A stretch of DNA of 29,913 nucleotides from CAYYJR01 sp964472305 (GTDB taxonomy: Bacteria > Armatimonadota > Hebobacteria > CAIYQO01), in the NCBI GenBank assembly GCA_964472305.1, contig CAYYJR010000031.1:1-29913 (forward strand), given 5' to 3'. Numbering within the stretch: position 1 is the stretch's first letter; each line of letters begins with the position of its first letter. The notes under the pieces were generated by a model. That model did not search any database, was not told where the DNA came from, and saw nothing but the letters and a program-made list of their open reading frames with translations. The position numbers and the translations under genes were made by a program. Shown here piece by piece: positions 17,058 through 24,147 of this stretch.

Positions 17058-17503
17058 GAAGTTGTCTTGTAAGTGCCCGTTTCCGTCTCGCGGATCTACT
17101 GCGCGATCCGGTAACGATCCCTTTCAACATCGTTTCTGCGGCTGGCGGGTGGTTTTGAGACAACCATCCCACCGATGTCCAGTGCCAATCTGCACAATGC
17201 GATTCCGCTTCTTATAGGCTTCCTGATGGCCTCGCCGTTGGCAGGATGTGGGGTGTAACACGTGGAAGGCCGTTTCCATGTGTTGCACCCGGTAATGGCG
17301 GATAATCCGTAACGCAATCACACCGCCGGAGAAGGCTGTCCGGGTGTGCGTATTCCCTTTCCGTGGACAAAATATTTTTCACCACGAGAAGGAATACTGA
17401 CATTCTCAGCGAAGAGTTATACTTAAGCTTGTATTCTACAGCTAAACCAGCCCCGCGGCCGTCTTGCATGCCGCACATTTCTACTCTTTGAGGAGGTTAC
17501 ACC
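17058..17503. other. intergenic region with a long hairpin
   Basis: This 446-base gap lies between the SUI1 gene and the DUF5679 gene. The open frames in it have no recognisable product. Its main feature is the 17-bp hairpin at 17251-17290. The promoter of the downstream gene must lie near its right end, but I cannot pick a convincing pair of boxes. Confidence 0.4.
17251..17290 (+). repeat. 17-bp RNA-type hairpin
   Basis: Bases 17251-17267 pair with 17274-17290 over all 17 positions, around the loop GGCCGT. Two pairs are U-G wobbles when read as plus-strand RNA, but they would be A-C mismatches in the minus-strand RNA. That asymmetry hints that the plus strand is the one that folds. No U-run follows, so it is not a standard terminator. 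Confidence 0.55.
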
Positions 17504-17650
17504 ATGGCAGAAGCGTATTGCGTCAAGTGCAAAGCCAAGAAGGAAATCAAGGATGCCAAGCAGGTGACCATGAAGAACGGGAAGCCGGCCGTGAGTGGCG
17601 CGTGCCCGACCTGCGGCACCAAAGTTTTCCGCATCGGCAGCGGCAAATAG
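17504..17650 (+). CDS. DUF5679-type zinc-ribbon microprotein
   Basis: This 48-residue protein begins at an ATG preceded by a strong AGGAGG eight bases away. It reads MAEAYCVKCKAKKEIKDAKQ, a short basic stretch with VTMKNGKPAV, then GACPTCGTKVFRIGSGK. The two CxxC pairs (Cys6/Cys9 and Cys34/Cys37) make a zinc ribbon. The whole matches the DUF5679 family of very short proteins, for which I know no function. The strong translation signal suggests abundant expression. It is easily missed because of its size. Confidence 0.88.
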   Translation: MAEAYCVKCKAKKEIKDAKQVTMKNGKPAVSGACPTCGTKVFRIGSGK

Positions 17651-17701
17651 TCTCCTAAAATTGTGTGGGATGCGACCGCGAAGGCGTTTCCCATCGGTTT
17701 C

Positions 17702-17729
17702 GTGTACCCGCGGCCTGCCGCGGGTACAC
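17702..17729. promoter_or_regulatory. perfect 12-bp inverted repeat just upstream of mutM
   Basis: GTGTACCCGCGG and CCGCGGGTACAC pair perfectly around the loop CCTG. The repeat ends 11 bases before the mutM ATG. No T-run follows, so a terminator for the DUF5679 gene is only a partial fit. As RNA it would crowd the mutM initiation region, which has no obvious ribosome binding site; as DNA it could be an operator. Confidence 0.55.
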
Positions 17730-17740
17730 TCCATTTCGGT

Positions 17741-18574
17741 ATGCCAGAACTCCCCGAAGTTGAAACGATTCGCCGGCAACTCGCTCCGCATGTCGCTGGT
17801 CAGCGCGTGCTGGTCGCGCACGTGCACCATCCGCGCGCAACACGGGCGCACGCTTCACCCGCGACCTTTATTGCGCTGGTTACCGGGCGCACTATCCTGG
17901 AGGCGCAGCGGCGCGGCAAGGCGCTGCTCCTACCGCTTGACGGCGATCGCACGCTGCTGGTGCGGCTGGGCATGAGCGGGCGACTGCTGCTGGTTTCGCC
18001 GGAAACACCGGTAGCCGCGCACACGCATGTCGTGTTGGAACTCGCCGGCGCGATGGAACTGCGCTATGTCGATCCGCGCACCTTCGGCCAGGTGGCTGTG
18101 GTCGATGGACATGATCCCGCTGGCATGATCGAACTGGGCCACTACGGCGTCGAGCCGTTGAGCGACGCGTTCACCGTCGTCGTGCTGCGCGCCGCGCTGG
18201 CGGGGAAATCGACGCTCATTCAGGCGGTGCTGATGGATCAGACGAAGATCGCCGGCATTGGGAAGATCTACGCCGACGAGGCGTGCTTCCTGGCGGGCAT
18301 TCATCCCGAGCGCACTGCCAGGTCGGTGACGACGGCGGAAGCCGTGCGCCTGCACGCCGCCATCCGCGATGTGCTCACCCGCGCCATTGCCGCGCGCGGT
18401 ACCTCCAGTCTGGACGCCGCGTATCGCGACGCCGCCGGCAATGAAGGCGGCTTCCAGCACCAGTTGCATGTCTATCAGCAAGTGGGGCGTCCCTGCCGCG
18501 CGTGCGGCACGCTCATCGAGTACCGGCCTTTCCAGGGGCGGCGCATGCATTTCTGCCCGCGGTGCCAGCACTGA
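17741..18574 (+). CDS. mutM: formamidopyrimidine-DNA glycosylase
   Basis: This base-excision repair enzyme removes oxidised purines such as 8-oxoguanine and cuts the abasic site. The protein starts MPELPEVETIRR, so after Met removal the catalytic Pro and Glu are N-terminal, which fixes the start at 17741. Lys60 (RRGKALLLPL) contacts DNA phosphate. The helix-two-turn-helix region contains LMDQTKIAGIGKIYADEACF. The C-terminal zinc finger has Cys252, Cys255, Cys272 and Cys275 (CRACG ... FCPRCQH). Length is 277 residues, normal for the family. The longer open frame upstream is not supported. No clear ribosome binding site is visible, and a strong dyad lies just upstream. Confidence 0.96.
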   Translation: MPELPEVETIRRQLAPHVAGQRVLVAHVHHPRATRAHASPATFIALVTGRTILEAQRRGKALLLPLDGDRTLLVRLGMSGRLLLVSPETPVAAHTHVVLELAGAMELRYVDPRTFGQVAVVDGHDPAGMIELGHYGVEPLSDAFTVVVLRAALAGKSTLIQAVLMDQTKIAGIGKIYADEACFLAGIHPERTARSVTTAEAVRLHAAIRDVLTRAIAARGTSSLDAAYRDAAGNEGGFQHQLHVYQQVGRPCRACGTLIEYRPFQGRRMHFCPRCQH

Positions 18575-18605
18575 TACCGAAGTGGCAAAAAGCCGCTACG
18601 TATCA
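18572..18605 (+). terminator. terminator-like hairpin after mutM
   Basis: Starting within the stop codon, TGATAC pairs with GTATCA, and further in AGTGGC pairs with GCCGCT (one wobble) around AAAAA. No U-run follows, so termination by this element alone is uncertain. Confidence 0.45.
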
Positions 18606-18658
18606 GAACCGAACCCACCTTTCGCATAACTCGCCGGCATTTCCGGTAGAATACTGTT

Positions 18659-19930
18659 ATGATCTTTCGCAGACCACAGCTCGAACCTTCCGCATCGCTC
18701 CCCGCTGCCTTGCCCATGCCCGGCGCCGGACGGTTGGCGCGTGACATCCCGGCGGTGGCAGCTGACGATTCGCTGCCCCATGTGATCAATCTTTTTCGCG
18801 CGCATCCATGTGAAGGGCTGGCGGTGGCGCAAGCCGGGAAAATGGTCGGCTGGATACGCGAGGCGCGCGTGGCGGAATTGGCACTGGATTCGCCCGAACT
18901 GATCGAAACGTTGACAGTCGCGGACGTGCTGGAGCCGGTGCCCGCCGCCGTGCCGCCTACCGCCTCGGTAGAGGAACTGACGGCGCTGTTTTACGCTACC
19001 GGCAGCGGTGTGCTGCCGCTGGTCAGCCCCTTCGGCCTGTACCTGGGCATCCTGACACGGGCGGACGCGCTGGCCGCACGGGCGGGCTGGTTCCCACCGC
19101 CACGCATCGGCGGCATGGCAACCCCGCTCGGGGTCTACCTCACCACCGGCACCGTCAGCGGCGGTGCGGGCACTCTCGGATTGCTGCTCACCGGCATGAG
19201 CTTCGCGGTGATCCTTTGGGTGACACAAACGGCACTGTCTCTGCTCACCGCCTGGCTGGCCGGCGTGACGCGCAATGCCTTCGTGTTGAACCTGTCCAGT
19301 TTGCTGATGGGCAATGAAGTCAGTGGCTCGCTTACCAGCCAGATGCTGCTGTTGATCGTCTCAGCGGTATTGTCGTTCGGCGCTTTCCTGCTGCTGCTGC
19401 GCCTTTCGCCGCTGCTGGCCGGTTATCATGCTGCCGAGCACCAGACGGTCAATGCCATTGAGGCCGGCGAACCGCTGACGCCGGAGGCGGTAGGGCGCAT
19501 GTCGCGAGTGCACCCGCGCTGCGGCACCAACCTGGTGAGTGTGATGACCATCGCCTATCTGGGGGTGATGCTCCTCGCCCTCACCCTCAGTCTGCGCGTC
19601 GGATTGCAACATCTGGATATGGTCGTCTCGCTGGCGATCGTCATCGTCATCGGCACGGTTATCACCTGGCGGCAGGTGGGCGGCTGGTTGCAAACACATT
19701 GCACCACGCGTCCCGCCACGGCCGTCGAACTGGCCAGCGGCATCCGCGCCGGAAAAGAGTTGCTGGGGCGCCATCTGGCACTGTCCTCCAGCCTGCCGCC
19801 GCGCGGCATGCAACGCTTCTGGCGCATGGGATTGATCCAGGTACTCATCGGCGCCTCGCTGATGGGCACGCTGTTGCAATATAGCAGTCATGTATTTCTC
19901 GACTTTTTATGGCATAATCTGGTAAAGTAA
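18659..19930 (+). CDS. membrane protein with CBS-like N-terminus and DUF1385 domain
   Basis: The protein has 423 residues. Residues 25-145 look like a CBS-domain pair (HVINLFRAHPCEGLAVAQAG, VEELTALFYATGSGVLPLVS, YLGILTRADALAARAG), a module that usually binds adenine nucleotides. From about residue 150 the DUF1385 family follows: RIGGMATPLGVY, several membrane segments between about 180 and 255, GYHAAEHQTVNAIEAGEPLT with Glu260-His261, SRVHPRCGTNL with Cys288, then more membrane segments (about 300-345 and 390-415). DUF1385 proteins are widespread but have no established function. No ribosome binding site is visible before the ATG, and TAGAAT sits only six bases upstream, so a leaderless transcript is possible. 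The next gene is argS. Confidence 0.85.
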   Translation: MIFRRPQLEPSASLPAALPMPGAGRLARDIPAVAADDSLPHVINLFRAHPCEGLAVAQAGKMVGWIREARVAELALDSPELIETLTVADVLEPVPAAVPPTASVEELTALFYATGSGVLPLVSPFGLYLGILTRADALAARAGWFPPPRIGGMATPLGVYLTTGTVSGGAGTLGLLLTGMSFAVILWVTQTALSLLTAWLAGVTRNAFVLNLSSLLMGNEVSGSLTSQMLLLIVSAVLSFGAFLLLLRLSPLLAGYHAAEHQTVNAIEAGEPLTPEAVGRMSRVHPRCGTNLVSVMTIAYLGVMLLALTLSLRVGLQHLDMVVSLAIVIVIGTVITWRQVGGWLQTHCTTRPATAVELASGIRAGKELLGRHLALSSSLPPRGMQRFWRMGLIQVLIGASLMGTLLQYSSHVFLDFLWHNLVK

Positions 19931-19951
19931 CATATCGAGAGGTTGTAGCGC

Positions 19952-20038
19952 GATCGGGAGAGTGCCTTTCCATGCCGCGCGCGCCTGTCGGACATACTCT
20001 GGCGATCTGTAGCCCTCGTTGCGAGGGCTTTGTTGTTT
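19952..20038 (+). promoter_or_regulatory. structured leader with terminator upstream of argS
   Basis: GATCG-GG-AGAGT (19952-19963) pairs with ACTCT-GG-CGATC (19996-20007), giving two 5-bp helices separated by a symmetric GG/GG internal loop. An inner CCG/CGG hairpin can form in the 32-base loop. Three bases later a strong intrinsic terminator follows (20011-20038). The arrangement is that of an attenuator for argS. The T-box signature sequences are absent, and I do not recognise a known riboswitch. Confidence 0.5.
20011..20038 (+). terminator. intrinsic terminator before argS
   Basis: AGCCCTCG and CGAGGGCT pair perfectly around TTG and are followed by TTTGTTGTTT. It ends about 48 bases before the argS start. 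It may simply end transcription from the DUF1385 gene, or it may be the switch of an argS leader. Confidence 0.75.
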
Positions 20039-20085
20039 ACGGCGACAGACGACCGCCACCGATTTTGTGGAGAGTGAAACGGATT

Positions 20086-21765
20086 ATGATCAAGCCCATG
20101 CTGGCCACAGCCTTTACCAAAGCCGCGCAGATGGCGCGTGAGGCCGGACGCCTGCACTTCGACATGCTGCCGGCGTTCACCATCGAGCGTCCGGCCAATT
20201 CCGCCTACGGCGATTTGTCTGCCAACCTGGCGATGGTACTCGCCAGCACGGTGAAGATGCCGCCGCGCCAGGTGGCGCAAGTGCTGCTGGAATACCTGCG
20301 CCTGCCCGAGACCCTGGTCGAGCGCATCGAGATTGCCGGACCCGGCTTCATCAACCTTTATCTCAAGCCCACCTGGCTGCATGGCATCCTGCAGGAGATT
20401 CATCGCCAGGATACGGAGTATGGCCGCAGCACCCTGGGCCAGGGCAAGCGTGTGCTGGCCGAGTTCGTGAGCGCCAATCCCAATGGGCCGCTCAGCATTC
20501 CGCATGGTCGCGGCGCCATCATCGGCGACGTGCTGTGCGCGGTGCTGGATGCCGCCGGATATGTCGTGTCGCGCGAGTTCTATGTGAACGACGCCGCCAC
20601 CAGCACGCAGATGGTGCGCTTCGGCGAGAGCCTGGTCGTGCGCTATTTACAGGAACTGGGCGAGAAGATCGACTTCCCCGAGGACGGGTATCACGGCGAA
20701 TACGTGGTCGAGTTCGCGCGGAAGATTAGGGAAACCGACGGGGATAAATACCTGCGCATGCCGGCGGCGGAACGGTTGGAACTGTTTACCACCATGGGCA
20801 AAGACGCCATGATCGAATGGCAGCGCGCAGTGTTGGCCAGCTTTGGTGTGATATTCGATACCTGGTTCCATGAAAGCACGCTGTTCGAGCACGACGACGT
20901 GACGAAGGCACTGCAGGCGCTGGCGGCACGGGGTGAAACGTACGAAGCGGATGGCGCCGTGTGGCTGGCCTCCACCAAGTATGGCGACGACAAGGATCGC
21001 CCGCTGGTGCGCACCAATGGCAAGCCGACCTATCTCGCTTCTGACGTGGCATACCACCACAACAAATTTGAACGCGGCTACGACATCCTCATCGACATCT
21101 GGGGCCCCGATCACCACGGGTACATCGCGCGCACCAAAGCATCGATGGCGGCGCTGGGGTACGCGCCCGAGCGGATGCACGTCCTCATTTACCAGGTTGT
21201 CCGCCTGATGCGCAACGGCGAGTTCGTGATGGGGGGCAAGCGCAAAGGCGATATTATCCTCCTCTCCGAATTGATCGAACAGGTGGGACGCGACGCCGCG
21301 CGCTTTTTCTTCCTGCTGCGCAGCGCCGACAGCGACCTGAACTTCGATCTCGATCTGGCGGTGAAGGAATCGCCGGACAATCCGGTGTTTTACGTGCAAT
21401 ATGCCCATGCGCGCATCGCCAGCATTTTGCGTACGGCGGAGGAACGCGGGGTGGCGCTGCCCGACCCGACGGCGACCGACCTGAGTCCGCTGGGGCATGA
21501 TGCGGAGGTGGGACTCATTCGACGGCTGGCGGACTATCCGGAGGAAATTATCACCGCGGCGGAACTCTACGAGCCGCATCGCCTGACGCGCTACGCGCAG
21601 GACCTGGCGCGTGAATTCCACGTCTTCTACGACCGCTGTCCGGTGCTGAAGGACGATACGCCGGCCGAGACGCGCGATGCGCGCCTGGTGCTGGTCGGCG
21701 CGGCCAAGATCACTCTGCGCAATGTGCTTACCCTGATCGGCGTCAGCGCGCCGGAGCGGATGTAA
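20086..21765 (+). CDS. argS: arginyl-tRNA synthetase
   Basis: This class I synthetase charges tRNA-Arg. Its 559 residues are typical. Landmarks in order: an N-terminal Add-1 domain (YGDLSANLAMVLA), the active-site entry FVSANPNGPLSIPHGRGA, FYVNDAATSTQ, RTNGKPTYLASDVAYH, IWGPDHHGYIAR, FVMGGKRKGDIILLSELIEQ in the KMSKS position, DAARFFFLLRSADSDLNFDLD, and the anticodon-binding domain ending NVLTLIGVSAPERM. The HIGH motif reads Ser137-Ile-Pro-His140, so its first His is replaced while the second is kept. I start at the ATG at 20086; an in-frame GTG at 20074 follows GGAGA directly and is an alternative. A terminator-bearing leader precedes the gene. Confidence 0.95.
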   Translation: MIKPMLATAFTKAAQMAREAGRLHFDMLPAFTIERPANSAYGDLSANLAMVLASTVKMPPRQVAQVLLEYLRLPETLVERIEIAGPGFINLYLKPTWLHGILQEIHRQDTEYGRSTLGQGKRVLAEFVSANPNGPLSIPHGRGAIIGDVLCAVLDAAGYVVSREFYVNDAATSTQMVRFGESLVVRYLQELGEKIDFPEDGYHGEYVVEFARKIRETDGDKYLRMPAAERLELFTTMGKDAMIEWQRAVLASFGVIFDTWFHESTLFEHDDVTKALQALAARGETYEADGAVWLASTKYGDDKDRPLVRTNGKPTYLASDVAYHHNKFERGYDILIDIWGPDHHGYIARTKASMAALGYAPERMHVLIYQVVRLMRNGEFVMGGKRKGDIILLSELIEQVGRDAARFFFLLRSADSDLNFDLDLAVKESPDNPVFYVQYAHARIASILRTAEERGVALPDPTATDLSPLGHDAEVGLIRRLADYPEEIITAAELYEPHRLTRYAQDLAREFHVFYDRCPVLKDDTPAETRDARLVLVGAAKITLRNVLTLIGVSAPERM

Positions 21766-21988
21766 GCATGCTCGGTGTTCGCGGCGGCACGCCCGGCGCA
21801 TCCGTCTTCGTGCACACGGCATTGCTTCGTATACCCGTGCGAGCAACTATTCGCTTTGAACGATCCAGCAGTTTGGGTGGATCGAAAAGCAGTTCCCTGG
21901 ATGGGTTGATCGCTATCACCGGCATCGGTACGTCCTTCCGCACATCGTGCCGCTCGGTGTGAGTGGTATAGTGAGCAGGGTGGGGGAG

Positions 21989-22741
21989 ATGGACGAATCG
22001 GCCAAGCAGGTGACGCCGGAGGAGATTCGCGCGGTAACAGCGCTCTTACGGCGGGCATATCCGTATATCGAGTCGCGTAAACGGGCGGAAGGCGTGCTGG
22101 ACGAGCCGCCGTTGGACAGCCTGGTGCGCGCGATTTTGAGTCAGAATACCAACGATCGCAATCGTGATCGCGCCTTTGCCGCGTTGCGTGCGCGGTTTCC
22201 CGATTGGAATGCGGTTCCCGAGGCGCCCGTAGATGCGGTGGCGGAGGCAATCCGCGCGACGAACTACGCTTTCACCAAAGCCCAGCGCATCCAGGCGATC
22301 CTGACGACGCTGCGTGCCGAGCACGGCACCGCCACGCTGGAGTTCCTGCGCACGTGGCCCACCGAGCGGACTCTCGCCTACCTGCGCGGATTTCCCGGGG
22401 TGGGCAAGAAAAGCGCTGCCGTGGTCTGTCTCTTCGCGCTGCGCCGTCCGGTGATGCCGGTCGACACCCACGTGCACCGCGTGACGCGGCGGTTGGGCTG
22501 GATCGGCCTAAAGACGTCCGCCGAGCGCGCGCACGACTTGCTGCAACAGTTGCTGCCGCCCGCGCTGATCTTCCCGTTGCATATGGGATTGTGGGAGCAT
22601 GGCCGCGTGACGTGCCGTCCGGTGCCGCACTGCGCGCAATGCGCCGTCTACGCCTATTGCATCTACGCCGCGAAAACCTCCCCCGAGCCGTTTGTCGACG
22701 ACGCCATCGCCCAAACCGCGAACGAGCGACGGGCGGCTTGA
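21989..22741 (+). CDS. nth: endonuclease III-like DNA glycosylase/AP lyase
   Basis: This is a HhH-GPD superfamily base-excision enzyme for oxidised pyrimidines. The helix-hairpin-helix reads LRGFPGVGKKSAAVV with the catalytic Lys141, and the catalytic Asp159 lies in MPVDTHVHRVTRRLG, with the same 18-residue spacing as in E. coli Nth. The early motif ILSQNTNDRNRDRAF matches the family's LSxQT region. The C-terminal iron-sulphur ligands are Cys209, 215, 218 and 224. The first interval is five residues instead of the usual six. Start choice is uncertain: I take the ATG at 21989, and GTG codons at 21971 and 21980 are alternatives. The 223-base gap after argS holds nothing I can support. Confidence 0.9.
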   Translation: MDESAKQVTPEEIRAVTALLRRAYPYIESRKRAEGVLDEPPLDSLVRAILSQNTNDRNRDRAFAALRARFPDWNAVPEAPVDAVAEAIRATNYAFTKAQRIQAILTTLRAEHGTATLEFLRTWPTERTLAYLRGFPGVGKKSAAVVCLFALRRPVMPVDTHVHRVTRRLGWIGLKTSAERAHDLLQQLLPPALIFPLHMGLWEHGRVTCRPVPHCAQCAVYAYCIYAAKTSPEPFVDDAIAQTANERRAA

Positions 22742-22909
22742 CGTGGGCGGTTCAGCCACGTATGATCACGGCAGTGCATCATTGGAAAGTGCGCGTCACC
22801 GTATTGGATTTCCTGTGCGGTGGACGGCGTTGGAGTTCCTGTCCTGTCTGTACTCACACATGCTGGGACTCCGTCTTCTCTTTCAAAACGGTTGCTAAGG
22901 AGCGGGAAC

Positions 22910-23452
22910 GTGGCAAGACGAACAGTGGAGGAATTGCTGGCGGATGCGCGCGAGGTCTACGGCGTCTTCGGCAGAGCACAGCGCGCGTTAAGCCTGGTCG
23001 ACCAGGTGCTGGCGGAACAATCGGAGAACCTCGAAGCGCTGAACCTGAAGGCGGCGGTGTTGTATGAGCTGGACCGCGACGAAGAAGCGGAAGTCTATCA
23101 CCAGCGCGCATTGGCCATCGCTCCCTGTTCTGTGGAGGCCTTGCACGGGCTGGCGGCGCTGGCAAACGACCGCGGAGACTATGCGGCGGCGCTGCAGTGG
23201 GTTGAGCGCGGCTTGACCTGTATCCCCGACGATCCCAGTCCGGAGTTCATCGAGAATGAGGATTATCGTCAACGGTTGATCGCCGAGCTCTATAACGAGA
23301 AGGCATTTGCCTTCTGGTACACCGGTCGCCAACCGGAAGCGACCAGGTTGCTGACCGAGGAGGCACCTGCCACCTGTCCGTTGGAAGTGGAGACCTTCGA
23401 GGACGAGTTGGCCTGGCTGGAGGAACACCCGGACAGTCCCGAGGAGGAATGA
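22910..23452 (+). CDS. tetratricopeptide-repeat protein
   Basis: The start is the GTG at 22910, seven bases after AAGGAG. The 180-residue protein contains about three TPR units: RALSLVDQVLAEQSENLEAL, VLYELDRDEEAEVYHQRALA and LAALANDRGDYAAALQWVER, each with the small and large residues expected at TPR positions. A further degenerate unit (AFAFWYTGRQPEATRLL) is followed by a very acidic tail (EDELAWLEEHPDSPEEE). No signal peptide is present, so it is probably a cytoplasmic protein-protein adaptor. The client is unknown. Confidence 0.82.
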   Translation: MARRTVEELLADAREVYGVFGRAQRALSLVDQVLAEQSENLEALNLKAAVLYELDRDEEAEVYHQRALAIAPCSVEALHGLAALANDRGDYAAALQWVERGLTCIPDDPSPEFIENEDYRQRLIAELYNEKAFAFWYTGRQPEATRLLTEEAPATCPLEVETFEDELAWLEEHPDSPEEE

Positions 23453-23469
23453 TGCGGGTATAGCCAGGC

Positions 23470-23522
23470 TGGACGTGCGCGAGGGAGACAGCTATAATGG
23501 CGATGCGATCCTGCCGCGGCAG
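23470..23522 (+). promoter_or_regulatory. promoter and downstream palindrome of the PilZ gene
   Basis: TGGACG (23470-23475) and TATAAT (23493-23498) are 17 bases apart. The perfect 12-base palindrome CTGCCGCGGCAG (23511-23522) lies just after the likely start point, where a repressor could block transcription. The leader to the ATG would be about 70 bases. Confidence 0.55.
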
Positions 23523-23576
23523 ATCTTCGGCATTCCGGCGCATGGTGATCGGTAGAGAGAGGCGAAGTTCTCGCAG

Positions 23577-23912
23577 ATGAATCAGGTAAATTATGCAGAA
23601 CGGCGGCAATTTTTTCGGTTGCGCTACCCCTTTGCCGATCGACCGCGCCTGATTGTGCAACACAAGGTGTATGAGCTCACCGAAATTTCCGAAGGCGGTT
23701 TGCGCTTCAGCAGTAAACAAGCCGCGCAATTCCCCCTCACGCAATTCCTCACCGTCACGCTGTCGCTGCACGGGGGAAAGACCGTCGACGTGGAAGGCCA
23801 CACCTTGCGCATCGAGCGCGATGAAGTGATCGTGCAACTAACCCTGGGTATCCCCGGTCGCGTGGTGGTGGACGAGCAGCGCTACCTGATTCGCAAATAT
23901 CGCCACACCTGA
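23577..23912 (+). CDS. single-domain PilZ protein, probable cyclic-di-GMP receptor
   Basis: The protein has 111 residues. The first PilZ motif RxxxR is present as Arg10-Gln-Phe-Phe-Arg14 (ERRQFFRLRYPF). The second, normally D/N-x-S-x-x-G, reads Glu36-Ile-Ser38-Glu-Gly-Gly41, so Glu replaces the usual Asp or Asn. The rest is a beta-barrel-like pattern (FLTVTLSLHGGKTVDVEGHT). PilZ domains change partner binding when cyclic-di-GMP docks. Whether the Glu variant still binds needs testing. With the HD-GYP protein in the same window it supports a cyclic-di-GMP circuit in this organism. Ribosome binding site weak; own promoter and terminator. Confidence 0.85.
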   Translation: MNQVNYAERRQFFRLRYPFADRPRLIVQHKVYELTEISEGGLRFSSKQAAQFPLTQFLTVTLSLHGGKTVDVEGHTLRIERDEVIVQLTLGIPGRVVVDEQRYLIRKYRHT

Positions 23913-23919
23913 TCGCGCA

Positions 23920-23943
23920 AGGCACTGACCCGTGCCTCTTTTT
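23920..23943 (+). terminator. intrinsic terminator after the PilZ gene
   Basis: AGGCAC and GTGCCT pair around TGACCC, and after one C a run of five T follows. It begins 7 bases after the PilZ stop codon. Confidence 0.75.
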
Positions 23944-24060
23944 CGTGGTTGGCTGAAACGGTGGGTACGGTGCTGGACGATGTGCCGGGGCACAGGCGGC
24001 AATGGATGATGGAAGCGCCGAAACGGAGTCCGAGGGTGTTGACCCTCCCGTGCCGCGCGC

Positions 24061-24090
24061 TTGTCGGTTATTTCCCCGGCGGAGTACAAT
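24061..24090 (+). promoter_or_regulatory. promoter of the aroC-aroKB operon
   Basis: TTGTCG (24061-24066) and TACAAT (24085-24090) are separated by 18 bases and lie about 60 bases before the aroC start. The -10 matches five of six positions and the -35 four of six. Confidence 0.5.
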
Positions 24091-24147
24091 ACGAAACAAT
24101 AAGGCATCAGCGTCGCACGCTGAATTTATTGCGAGGAGGTTCCGCCT

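Noticed and set aside
19931..20085. T-box riboswitch before argS
   Set aside because: The conserved T-box antiterminator sequence and specifier loop could not be found.
20647..21846. 399-codon minus-strand frame under argS
   Set aside because: Antisense shadow; argS is unmistakable on the plus strand.
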